Shown here: piece by piece, positions 48,951-59,418 of the stretch
Layout: each line of letters starts with the position of its first letter
Numbering within the stretch: position 1 is the first letter of the stretch
DNA from: Przewalskia tangutica
Lineage: Eukaryota > Streptophyta > Magnoliopsida > Solanales > Solanaceae
DNA: 64,000 bases
Direction: 5' to 3'
Assembly: GCA_029844215.1 (NCBI GenBank)
Contig: CM056720.1
Location: 31,117,711-31,181,710, forward strand
Translations under genes and position numbers: made by a program
Notes under the pieces: model-generated
Told to the model about the DNA's origin: nothing
The model's database searches: none
Seen by the model: the letters and a program-made list of their open reading frames with translations, nothing else

Positions 48951-51308
48951 TGTTATACCCCGTATTTACAGAGTATGTACGTGAGGACGTACGTACAAAA
49001 GTGTAGCCTTAAAAGTTTAGGCCTAGGACGTTTTTTTGGGCACAACTCACACAAAGAATCGTTTTCCGACGAAACGTTTTACACGACTCGCGTAGGGTAA
49101 ATTCCAGCTATGTCATTTCTAATTTTTGCGGATTTTTAGAGCGGAACCCTTTTGACCAACGAGAGGGTGACACTTGTCACCCTCAGTGGACAAGTGGCCT
49201 TTTGCCTTGGGCGGTTGTGAGGCTTTGGGGCTTAGAACATGGACCTTTGTTTGTGGAGTGATTTGAGGAGTAGGTTAGGGGCACTTGGGCAAATCTTGGC
49301 CTCCACTTGCCAGCTTGATCTTGGCCAGTGGTTGGCCATGTCTTATCATATAAATACCCCTCTCTTGGAAGACTTATTCATCACAACTTTCCAATTCTAA
49401 ATCCTCCTTCACCCCTTGTGAGCCATCGTCCTAAGCCTCATGCCCACCCTTTTAGAAAGCCTTGGCCGAATACCCCTTTTTAGAAGCCTTGGCGAATACC
49501 CCCTAGCCTAGCGAAACCCTACCCTCCCTTGGTAGAAAAGTTGCCTTCTAGTATTGTTATAATGCCCAAAATACCTAGCCCAAATCCCTTAGTCCTTAGT
49601 AGAAGTTGTGAAGAACTTCTAAGGTTTTTTGGAGCTACCGGAGCGTACAACTTAGGAGCTAAACCTTGCTCAGGCGCGACTTTATCTAGGATATTATTGG
49701 GCTTACCGAGGTAACTAATCCTAACCCTCTTTTGAATTAGAGAATACTTCTTTGTTGTAGTATAAGAATAAGTATAAATACTTAGAAGAATAATCAAAGC
49801 TACTTACATATTTGTTTTCACTGATGAACTTATATAACTCAGGGTAGGAAGTGCTGCCCGACTGGCCGTAGAATTGCGAACCCTCTGGTTAGAATGACCT
49901 TGAGTAGTCTTTGATAGATATACGTGACTATTATAGGTGACTCTCTGCGCGACATATTGACTTAGCGGCGGTTTTATTTGAGAAGGTATGTGATTCTTCC
50001 TAAAGCATGATATTTTACAATATATATATAGTACGGTAGACGTACATGTGTTAACTGAATAATAACTACGGCAATGTCTTTTGACTTAAGCCTGAATAAT
50101 ACTTACGGCAATGCCTCACGGCTTAAGCCTGAATAATAAAGATCTGAAAGCATTCCATAAGAATACTGATTCATTTTAAAACAGAAGCTAAGAGTTATAC
50201 TAGCTTTATGGAAAGTTAAGTATAACCACTTAAGATTGATAAAAGAAACAAGTTTGCCTATGTGTTGATAACAGACTTATGTTGAATTGTGAAATAGAAT
50301 AATAAGATGGTTTGATAAGTAGACATGATATGATGCTATGTGTGTTAGTATCTTGTAACGTTTGTATAAGAGTATCCTTGTTGTGCTTATGTTGTTTAAA
50401 GATAAAGTCATTATGTTAGTGTACTATCACTCACCTCTTGAGATGATCTGGAGGTTAAGGCGCCTCCGTCGCGGGTAGACTCAGCGATGCAGGACCATGA
50501 TTCGAGAATACCTCATGCGGGTCCGGGGCCTATGCGGGCTACGAGTTCCGGTTAGTATGCGGGGTTATGCCTCATGCGGTCTATGTGGCCCGTGCGGACA
50601 ACGAGTCGGGGCGATTTACGCGAGGAGTAGCTACCCTCGATGCGGGGTTATACCTCATGCGGGCCCATGTGAGTGGCCTATGCGGACTCGGGAGTCGAGA
50701 TTAGGCTTGCGAGAATGATGGTGTGGAGTGGCCTGTTTCGATCATTCGCAGCCTAGACAAGACCTATTCTGATTACCTATTGTTGCTCTTGTTTGTGATG
50801 TGGCACTACGTGCGGTTTCCTTGGTTGTCTCACACCTATTTGTAAAGTGGTTTTATAAATGATATGTTTTCATTTAAGTACTTTCTGATTTCACATACTT
50901 AGTACATTGTCTTGACCTCGCCCGAAGTGCGTTCATGCGCGGTAAGAGCGGCAGTGCTAGATCCACATTCCTAGGATCTCTACGTTGGTGTCGAGCTCCA
51001 TCCTTTCCGAGGCTCTACTTTTAGGTATGATCTCCACTGTTGTAGATAGTTTTGCATGATCGAGTATGGCGGGCCTGTCCGCCATAGTTGTATATTTCCT
51101 TAGGTGCGTAGTCTGTTATGCGATATCGGATGTATCGCTAAACCATGTTGTTATATATATGCGAAAAGCGATGTTTTCTCACTTTAAGCGTGTCTATTTT
51201 ATAAACTGTTTCATGTCTTGCTTTATATTTCCGCTGATTACTCTGATGTATGACTACTTGGGTGCCCCGGTAAGGCACCAGTCACGAGCCCCGGAACGGG
51301 TCGTGACA
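48951..51308 (+). mobile_element. G 3' LTR
   Basis: Partner of 41682-44048, 2358 bp, same termini. TATA-like tataaata at 49349-49356. Differences are mostly one- to four-base gains or losses next to C or G. Confidence 0.92.
49349..49356 (+). promoter_or_regulatory. TATA box of G 3' LTR
   Basis: The sequence tataaata is at the same offset. From here transcription would read out into the gag of F in antisense. Confidence 0.65.
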
Positions 51309-51313
51309 AGAGT
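51309..51313. repeat. Target-site duplication of G, right copy
   Basis: The sequence agagt directly follows GTCGTGACA. Confidence 0.9.
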
Positions 51314-52630
51314 AGAACCCGGATCTATCAAGGCATAAACATCAAACCCAGAAACTGATAAGGTACCTGTGACGACATCAGGTGAGACCTCCTGATCCTG
51401 TCGGCTGGACAAAGCATAAATGCGGTTCTGAGGACCGCTAGAACTGGACGAGCCACGACCTCTGCGCGACCTGACCCGTGGCACCACGCCCTCGGCGAAA
51501 TCGTAGGAGATGATGAAGCGGCACAGAACGAAAGGCGAGTCTACCACCCACGCCCCGGTCGGGCGATCCGCCAAAGTGACCTGCGCCTGGCGTAACAAGC
51601 TCCAAAAGTAGTACCACACTTCCCGTAATGGGATCTACCGCATCGGCCACGGGGTGGTCGATCGGCGATCTCTGCTACGGGCGTCGAAGCCCAGGGCCAG
51701 TACGCCCTCGAAAACTCTGGGTCTTGAGGGCGGTGCGAGTGCTCGAGGCTGCGGTGCGAATCTAGGCTAGCTGCGAGGCCGCCCACGATAACCACCGGAA
51801 GACCCTCCGTCCCGGCCTTCTGCTGGCCGTCACTCGTCGACCTCTGCGCTCGCCGCATCCAAGGCGTGAGCTGCGTGCGGGTAATGTCCGTACGGTGGAG
51901 AGAAACACCCGCATACGACTTCGGCCATATAGTCGTCTGGCGGTGACATAGCGGTGCACCTATCCTCCATATCTGCTACCAATCTTTGGGACATATCGAG
52001 CCAATGAATCAAACTCGACATTGTACTCCCGACGGTCGTCCTCTCTGCCTCGATGGTAAAAATCTATCGGCCGCGCCCTCGCCATCTGTGGAGGCAAGAA
52101 GTGAGTGAGAAAAGCCTCGAGAACTCATCCCAGTAGGCGGGGCGCGTGCTCTCCCGATAACTCCGTGAATCAAACCAATCATTTGCGGTATCACGCGGCC
52201 GATCGAACCGAAAGTCACAGACTCCGTCTCGAGGCCTTGATCACCTCACGATCCTCAAGGCGACGGATGAACTCCTGCGGATCATCCTCCGGCCTCGACC
52301 AGTAAAACTCTGGCGGCTCTGACTCGAAATCTCGTAGCCTCAAACTATCTGCCTCGGGTGTACCACGGATGCGGCCGGCTGGGCTAGGCCCAGGCTGCGC
52401 GTCAGGTCTCTCGTGTCGGGCCACAACTTTGCAAAAGGGGCCGTCTCCTTGTACCCTAACTCTTCCGCCCGGTGTGGGGCGGGAGGTGTGGAGTGCGTGG
52501 TCTTTGGGGTGGCGGCGTCATAGAACTCGCCGTCTCGGTATAGACGGGCACGAGCCCTCGTGACTCTGGGTGTCTGCTAGCGACTCCGCCATTTGCCTTG
52601 CCTCGGGCGGGTTGCCTTACGTGGAGGCAT
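51309..52630 (-). pseudogene. F gag and start of protease, frameshifted
   Basis: Gag opens at ATG 52630 (MPPRK, basic head). The capsid part follows in shifting frames: RLRDFESEPPEFYWS and EDDPQEFIRRLED (52215-52424), then VTFGSIGRV and the SSLIHWLDMSQ region (51830-52218). The zinc-knuckle part reads CGRSHYGKCGTTFGACYA (about 51590-51650), and the protease starts with FDVYALIDPGSTL at 51309-51350. This keeps the catalytic Asp that H0 lost. The frame is cut exactly inside the protease motif by G; the rest continues at 41681 as SYISPLVASRIGIE. Gag packages element RNA into cytoplasmic particles. Frameshifts are numerous and mostly single-base. Confidence 0.85.
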
Positions 52631-52821
52631 AATCATTACGGAAAGGAATACGTTAGAGGGGTCCAACCTATAACACAGCTCTAAAGCACGATCTCAGAAT
52701 GAGAAGAATGGAAACCAATCCTAAATATCTTATAGCCTCCTGATTATTGGTGTGGTGCACATCATACCGATAATCAAGACTCTACCGATCTGATGCGTAG
52801 ACACTTTCCGAGGATTAATCG

Positions 52822-52834
52822 CTCACGATACCAC
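52822..52834 (-). other. F primer-binding site, modified initiator-Met type
   Basis: The plus strand reads gctcacgatacca, so the minus strand is TGGTATCGTGAGC. The canonical 12-mer is altered in its middle. G has a different change at the same CAG, so a base-calling problem at that trinucleotide is possible. Confidence 0.75.
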
Positions 52835-54005
52835 TTTTGTCACGACCGTTCGGGGCGTGGCCGTGCCTTCGGCACCCAGTAGTCATACATCGAGTAATCG
52901 GCGGAAATATAAAGCAAGACATGAAACAATTTATAAAATAGGACACGCTTTAAGTGAGAAAACATCGCCTTTCGGCATATATATAAAAACATGGTTTAGC
53001 GATTTACATCCGATCTTGTATAACAGACTACTGCACCTCTAAGGAAATATACAACTATGGCGGAGCAGGCCGCCATACCACTGACATAAAACTATCTACA
53101 ACAGGAGATCATACCCCAAAAGTAGAGCCTCGGGAAAGGATGGAGCTCCGACACCAACGTAGAGATCCTAGGAATGTGGATCTAGCACTGCTCTTTGCCA
53201 CTGCGGCATGACGCGGCCCGAAGTCGATCTGACAGTACTAAGTATATGAAATCGTAAAATACTTAAATGAAACATATCATTTAAAAAAACGATTTTGCAA
53301 GTATGTATGAAACAACCAGAAAGCGCATAGTGCCACATCACAAACAAGAGCAACAATAGGTGGCGTAATAGGTCTTTTCTAGGCTGCGAATGATTCAAGC
53401 AGGCCATTCGCCCATATCATCATTCTGCAAGCCTAATCACGGACTCCGAGTCGCATAGGCCTTCACGTGGGCCCGCGTGAGGTATAACCCGCGTCGGTAG
53501 CTACTCCTGCATCGTCTGGACTCGTTGTCGCATGGCCACATGACCGCGTGAGGCATAACCCCGCATACTAACACGGAACTCTCGTAGCTCGCGCAGGCCC
53601 CCTGGACCCGCATGGTATTCTCGAATCATGGTCCTGCATCGCTGAGTCTACCGCGTCGGAGGCGACAACCCCGTATCATCTCAAGAGGTGAGTGATAGTA
53701 CACTAACATAACAACTTATCTTTAAACGACATAAGCCTGACAAGAATACTTTTTCACAACCATTACAAGACACTAACACGCATAGCATCATATCATGTCT
53801 ACTTATCAAACCATCTTATTATTCTTTTCACAATTCAATATAAGTCTGTTATAAACACATAGGCAAACTGTTTCTTTTATCAATCTTAAGTGGTTATACT
53901 TAACTTCCCATAAGGCTAGTATAACTCTTAAGCTTCTGTTTAAAAACCAATTAGTTCTCTTCTGTTAAAATGATTCAGTATTCTTTTGAAATGCTTTCAG
54001 ATCTT

Positions 54006-54114
54006 TATTATTCAGGCTTAAGCCGTGAGGCATTGCCGTAAGTATTATTCAGGCTTAAGCCGTGAGGCATTGCCGTAAGTATTATTCAGGCTTAAGCCGT
54101 GAGGCATTGCCGTA
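54006..54114. repeat. Tandem repeat in F 5' LTR, 37 bp x 3
   Basis: Identical in layout to 37127-37235, so the triplication predates insertion of F. Confidence 0.9.
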
Positions 54115-54847
54115 GTTATATATATTGTAAAATATCATGCTTTAGAAAGAATCACATACCTTCTCAGCGAAAACCACCTGCCAAGTTGAATATGTCGCTA
54201 CGAGAGTCAGCCTATAATAGTCACAGATATCTATCAAAGACTACTCTGAAGGTCATTCTAAACAGAGGGTTCACAATTCTATGGAAAGTTGGGCAGCACT
54301 TCCCTACCCGGTGAGCTATATAAGTCTACTGTGAAAACAGTCCTATGTAAGTACAGTTTGATTATTCTTCTTTTAAACCGCCTACTGTGGTAGCAGTCAA
54401 TTCTATTCGTGATATTCTTCGAAGTATTTATACTTATTCTAAGACTACAACAGTAAGTATTCTCTAATTCAAAAGAGGGTTAGGATTTGTTACCTCGGTA
54501 AGCCCAATAATATCCTAGAAAAAGTCGCGCCTGAGCAAGGTTTTGCTCCTATGTTGTATGCTCATGAAACCTTAGAAGTTCTTCACAACTTCTACCAAGT
54601 ACTAAGGTATTTGGGCTGTGGTATTTTGGGCATTATAACAATACTAGAAGACAACTTTTCTACCAAGGGAGGGGTAGATTTTTGGCTAGGCTGGGGGCCT
54701 CGGCCAAACTACTAGGCTAGAGGGGTATTCGGCCAGGGCCTTCAAGGGAGGGGAGGAGTGTTGGACGAAAGAGCTACAAAGGGAGAGGAGAGGATTTTCA
54801 AGACTTGGAAAGATTTGTGGATGAAGAACTCTTCATCTCTAAGGGGG

Positions 54848-54855
54848 TATTTATA
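54848..54855 (-). promoter_or_regulatory. TATA box of F 5' LTR
   Basis: The plus strand reads tatttata at the same LTR offset as in the 3' copy. This is the copy that would drive F. Confidence 0.7.
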
Positions 54856-55639
54856 GGTCAAGAAGTGGCCAACCAATGGCCAAGATTAAGACAAGTGCAA
54901 GGCAAGTGTAGGGTGAGGATTAACTATACACAAATATCCTACCAACTCCTTGACTTGTGCACAAGGCACAAAAAACGTGTTCATCCTAGTCCAAATCGTC
55001 CAAATGGACGATTTCAAGTCCATCAATTGGAGGGTGACAAGTGTCGCCCTCCCGTTGGTCCAAAATGTTTCGTCTCTCGGAAAAATCCGCAAAAATTAGA
55101 AATGGCATAGCCGGAATTTACCCTACGAAAGCTGTGGAAACGTTTCGTCGGAAAACTATTCGTTTTGTGAGTTGTGCCCAAAAAAAACGTTTTGCCTAAA
55201 CTTTAAGGCTATACTTTTTTTGTACGTATTCCCTTACGTACATACTCTGGAAATACGGGGTATAACAATGACAACTCCGGAAGATTGGAGCCATCTCAAA
55301 ATGCTGAACCAGGATCCTAAGCTCGCGGATCCACAACTGTGTACCTAAACCTGCGGACATGAGCGGCCCCGAAGAAATTCGATAACAGTGCAGAATATGG
55401 AGCAGAAATAAATGCGATCAGATCATGCGTACAAAAGAATGACAGGCAAGTATAAAAAGGGTAAATACCAGATCCTACCGTGTCATTACTATCTCGTGAA
55501 CTTAATCGTACCTTATTATCTTTTCCCATTTTTACATAAAAGTTATAGTCACATTCTTACGTACATGCTTAGGAAAAACCATCAAGTTCATTACCATATA
55601 ACTTACTTACCTTGCATAACATAATCCGACCCTTTATGG

Positions 55640-56012
55640 AGGGACGCCTATACTGCCCGGCCCAATCTGGGACGCGATAATGTCATATAGTCTGCCCATA
55701 AAGGTATCGCCGACCCATTTACGACGCGATAATGTCATATAGTCCGCCCATAAGGTATCTTTGCGGCCCATTTACGGGGCGATAATGTCATATAGTCCGC
55801 CCATAAAGGTATCTTGCCGGCCCATTTACGGGACGCGATAATGTCATATAGTCGCCCATAAAGGTATCTTGCCCGACCCATTTCGGGGCGCGATAATATC
55901 ATATAGTCGCCCATAAAGGTATCGCCGGCCCATTTACGGGGCGATAATGTCATATAGTCCGCCCATAAAGGTATCTTGCCACCCATTTACGGGGGCGATA
56001 ATGTCATATAAA
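55640..56012. repeat. Tandem repeat in E 5' LTR, about 57 bp x 6-7
   Basis: Same unit as 31497-31795 with one or two more copies. The C/G-rich joint varies strongly between units. Confidence 0.9.
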
Positions 56013-56673
56013 ATCCGGGAATTTAACCCAACGTACTACGTACCTCTACTCCTTTAGAATGATTCTCTTTCAAATAAAACTTTCAAGATACTAATAACCG
56101 TTGTATCAAGTCATATCTACTTTTCAAGACAAGTCATAATACCTTTTAGAAATACATTTACAGGCTTCTAAATCAAGTGACTTCTTTCTTAAAAACCTTA
56201 AGCAATTGGTACCTTTAAAACAATTTGCCCTTCTTTATTTCAAATCATTTCTTTGCTTACATTACTGAAGAAAACCATTATTTTAATCTTCCATAAAGTT
56301 GTACCAACTTCCCATAAAGTCGTTATAACTCTTTATGTCTTAGACAAATTCATTCCTTTTATAACCAAGAGACTTATACTTTCAAATCGAATTTCATAGC
56401 TTTCAAAATACTTCAAGTCTCTTAACTTTTAAGAAAACAAGTTTCTTAACTTTAGAAATCAAGTCTTTCCAAATCAAGTATTCTATACTTGTAAATCAGT
56501 TCATTTCTTCCTTTAAGAATCAAGTCCCATAACTTGAAAAATAAAGTCTCTTAACCTTTTAAGAATTTGAGATTCATAGTCTTAAAACTTCATACGTAAA
56601 TTCTTATAAATTAAGTAACATATACCTTGGTGCGTTGTGAATAAGTTATACTTATTTATAACGATCTTATTCA

Positions 56674-56794
56674 AGTAGCCATGATCTAGAAAATGTAATA
56701 CAATTTTGTCTTATCTTAGTTTCTATGCAGATGGAGAATTCTACTCATTTTAACATAATTGATTGTCATTACATTTTCCTTTATTAACGCTGCA
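56674..56794 (-). repeat. Shared LTR block, copy in E 5' LTR
   Basis: Plus strand from agtagccatgatctag to aacgctgca. Confidence 0.8.
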
Positions 56795-58595
56795 GTGGCT
56801 TGTTCGATACTTATTCTCATTTGTGCCGTAACTTAGCCAAGTCAACTTGGCTCCAAGTACCTCCTAACGACTCTTACCAACATCCCCCATAAGACTTGGT
56901 AAGAACTTAGGATAACTTAGACGTAACCCTTACGTAGAGTAAATCAACATACATATTTCTTAACTTCTAAGAGTAGAAGGAATCATGAAATAATACCACA
57001 TGTATATTCCATACATAAAATCATGTCAAAAGAAGGAAGAGGTTCACATACCTCGCGACGATTATCGACAAATAGCAAAATGCTCCAAAGTACTTCAACC
57101 TTGATAGTTATTCCATCCTTCAAGTAGAATACGCTATACTTAGTACTTCAACCTAAAATGGTCATAATACGTCCATTAAACCTCTAGCTTCAAACGTAGA
57201 ATATTCTAAGTGCAAAGTCACTAAATTCTACGGAAAATCGGACAGCACTTCCTTTGTTTCTACATACTTTGCCACCTTTTTCAAGGCCGAATACAATAAC
57301 CAAACACGCCACATTTAAGGCTCAACAATGTAGTTAACAATAGGGGATTACATGCCTACAAGACGTGTAAAATTCCGCCCCACAATTGATATCAAACTAG
57401 TCCACAATACAATGCCATTTTCGGCCAAAAGGTGCAACAACTTATCAAACTTTCCAATTCCTTTCCAATCCAAGTTCTTAGGTCTAACATGTTATATAGT
57501 CATAAACAACTTCAACAACTACAATTTCCTTCAATATATAACATGTGACGACTTATACTTATAATCAACTTGAATTGAAATCTCAAGGGCTAAACATACT
57601 AGTTTTCGGATTAGGGTTCCAATATCCATAACACTTATCAATTTCATAATATATATCTCATACTTGCTAATATCCATAGCTACAACAATAAGTAATCTTA
57701 ATTGCTAAAACGACAAGAATTATACCTTTACAAGCCCTTATAATTTCCAAGATTCAAAGTCGCTCCTTAGCAATTCTTAGCTCCTTTCCTTTATGCTCCA
57801 ATCCTCTATTTGAAGCCTTTAGAAGCTCACAACCAACTTCTCTTCCATTTCCAATCAAAACCTATGAAAATGCCTTAGGTTTTCGTCTTGCGACTAATGT
57901 GAAAACGCCGTTTTTCCGAAATCTTTCTATTGAGATATCCTTACAATACCCTTAGGGACCTTGGGTTAAAGTCTTGTGGCAAATGGATCAAAACTACAAA
58001 AAATTTGTGTGGGAAACACACCAAACCCGTGAGCTTCCTTTTGAGAACAAAATGTGTTGTGATTTTTCTAAATGTTGAAGAGCTAGTCTTGCACTAGTTA
58101 TGTATATATAATACAATGAAGGGCCAAGATTATAACAAATGTGTGGCTTGGATGAAGATCATTAATTAAATAGCCAAGTGGACAAGTTGACCTTGGTCAA
58201 TAATATCATGCTAGCAAGACTAATATTTTACCTTGGTCAATGACCATCTTACCCTTGCTCCAATTCGTCCAAGACCAATGTGGGGGGGTGCCACGTGTCG
58301 CCCTCCCATTCGTCCATAAAATTACAGAACCTCGTGGGTCCCACAAAACGTAAAATTCCTCGGGTGGGCCCCACGTGACCAAATCCATAAAATTAAATTT
58401 CCATAATGCTAATACATTTCATAATCCTCAATTAATGCATTTTGAGAATCCAATTCTCCTCAACGAACATTTTTCCTTTCCGACGTTCGGAAGATTTTTC
58501 GTCGGAAAAACAATTCTTCCTTTCGTACCCTTTTCAAGTCTTGTATTCCTTACTTACATTCTCTTAAACATTTCCTTGAATTACGGGGTGTAACA

Positions 58596-59418
58596 GTTAC
58601 TGTCACCTCACATATTTGTAAACCCCATATACATACAACATTTCAATTATTATTTAGTTGGGAAAATTACTCATCAAAGTTAAAGCCTTAACTTATGTCA
58701 ATCCAAAGTGAAAGTTAAACACCCTGAATGACATTGCCTTTTCATAGAGCCTCTTAATGCTCTTAATTTATTCAAAAGTATACTCTAAGGAGTTGAATGA
58801 GTTCAACAATATCCATATTATAATATAAAATAACCGGAATAAAAAGTTAAACCCCAACCCTGAGGTCAAAATCATAACTTTCATATCATTTTATGTTACC
58901 CATACAACCACAAATTCAAATCTACAATCAATTTCAAAATTCGAATACAAATCGACCTCCAATTTGTAATACCAAATTATGACCAATTCAATTCCCAAAA
59001 GTTAAATGTTAAAATCAATCTGTAATCACAGTAATAACTCAAAACTAAGTTGAAATCACTTGGCCAATAATTCAAGATGAAAATCCCTCCTGAGTCGGCC
59101 AAAAATCGAATCTCCAACTTGAAAAATGTGTTTTGCAACAAATAACGGGGATCTGATAGTAAGGATTTGTTTCTAACTCATAAACAAATATTATGTTCAA
59201 GAAATCAAGAATCTAAAAGCACCACAAAAATCAGATAGAATTCAATAAAACTAAAAATCACAACTTTATAAAAAAACTCAACAAATTTAAGAAAACCCCC
59301 ACAAACATTAATCACTTAGTTCATTGTAAAAGCATCATAAAAATAACCCGAAAAAGAAGATAAAAAATGTAATACTTAGAAGGAGAGAGCAATTGAATTT
59401 GAACATAACTCTCTCTCA
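58596..59418. other. Unclassified A/T-rich sequence right of E
   Basis: No open frame, terminus or primer site recognised. It starts gttactgtcacctcac right after the E terminus and runs into the truncated LTR I near 59419. It may be the other half of whatever E landed in (compare 29159-30839), but I could not show homology between the two. Confidence 0.4.

Larger units (their letters stand above)
41682..51308 (+). mobile_element. G: Tekay/Del-type chromovirus, full length, 9.6 kb
   Basis: Two LTRs (41682-44048 and 48951-51308), primer site, gag, pol and purine tract are all present in order on the plus strand. The perfect duplication AGAGT (41677-41681, 51309-51313) places it inside the protease of F, in opposite orientation. 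Nothing is inserted in it, so it is the youngest layer of nest 2. LTRs are very similar, but all reading frames are broken by short deletions. Confidence 0.93.
35948..55267 (-). mobile_element. F: Tekay/Del-type chromovirus, full structure, split by G
   Basis: Two LTRs of 2427 and 2430 bp (35948-38374, 52838-55267), a modified initiator-Met primer site, gag, protease, reverse transcriptase, RNase H, integrase with a chromodomain-like tail, and a purine tract are present in the expected order on the minus strand. Length without G is about 9.7 kb. The target duplication is atgac on the right (55268-55272) and about atggc on the left (35943-35947); the unbroken E LTR has atgac. The left LTR terminus is damaged (ATCACG for TGTCACG). 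No frame is open end to end. Confidence 0.9.
52838..55267 (-). mobile_element. F 5' LTR
   Basis: The minus strand runs from TGTTATACCCCGTATTTC (55267) to CGGTCGTGACA (52838). TATA box at 54848-54855; 37-bp triplet at 54006-54114. Confidence 0.9.
30840..58595 (-). mobile_element. E: large-LTR non-autonomous element, with F and G nested
   Basis: LTRs of about 3.55 kb (30840-34389) and 3.6 kb (35664-58595, split by F) flank an internal region of only 1274 bp. An initiator-Met primer site (35648-35659) and a purine tract (34390-34404) set the minus orientation. The interior matches B from about 34690 on. No target duplication is seen: attct at 30835-30839 against gttac at 58596-58600. The left terminus reads TA instead of TG, so one end is mutated or the flanks were rearranged after insertion. 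Confidence 0.85.
35664..58595 (-). mobile_element. E 5' LTR, split by F
   Basis: The first 284 bp (35664-35947) are separated from the remaining 3.3 kb (55268-58595) by F. The joined sequence follows the other E LTR closely, apart from the tandem array, which has more units here. It contains the 122-bp block at 56674-56794. Confidence 0.88.
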
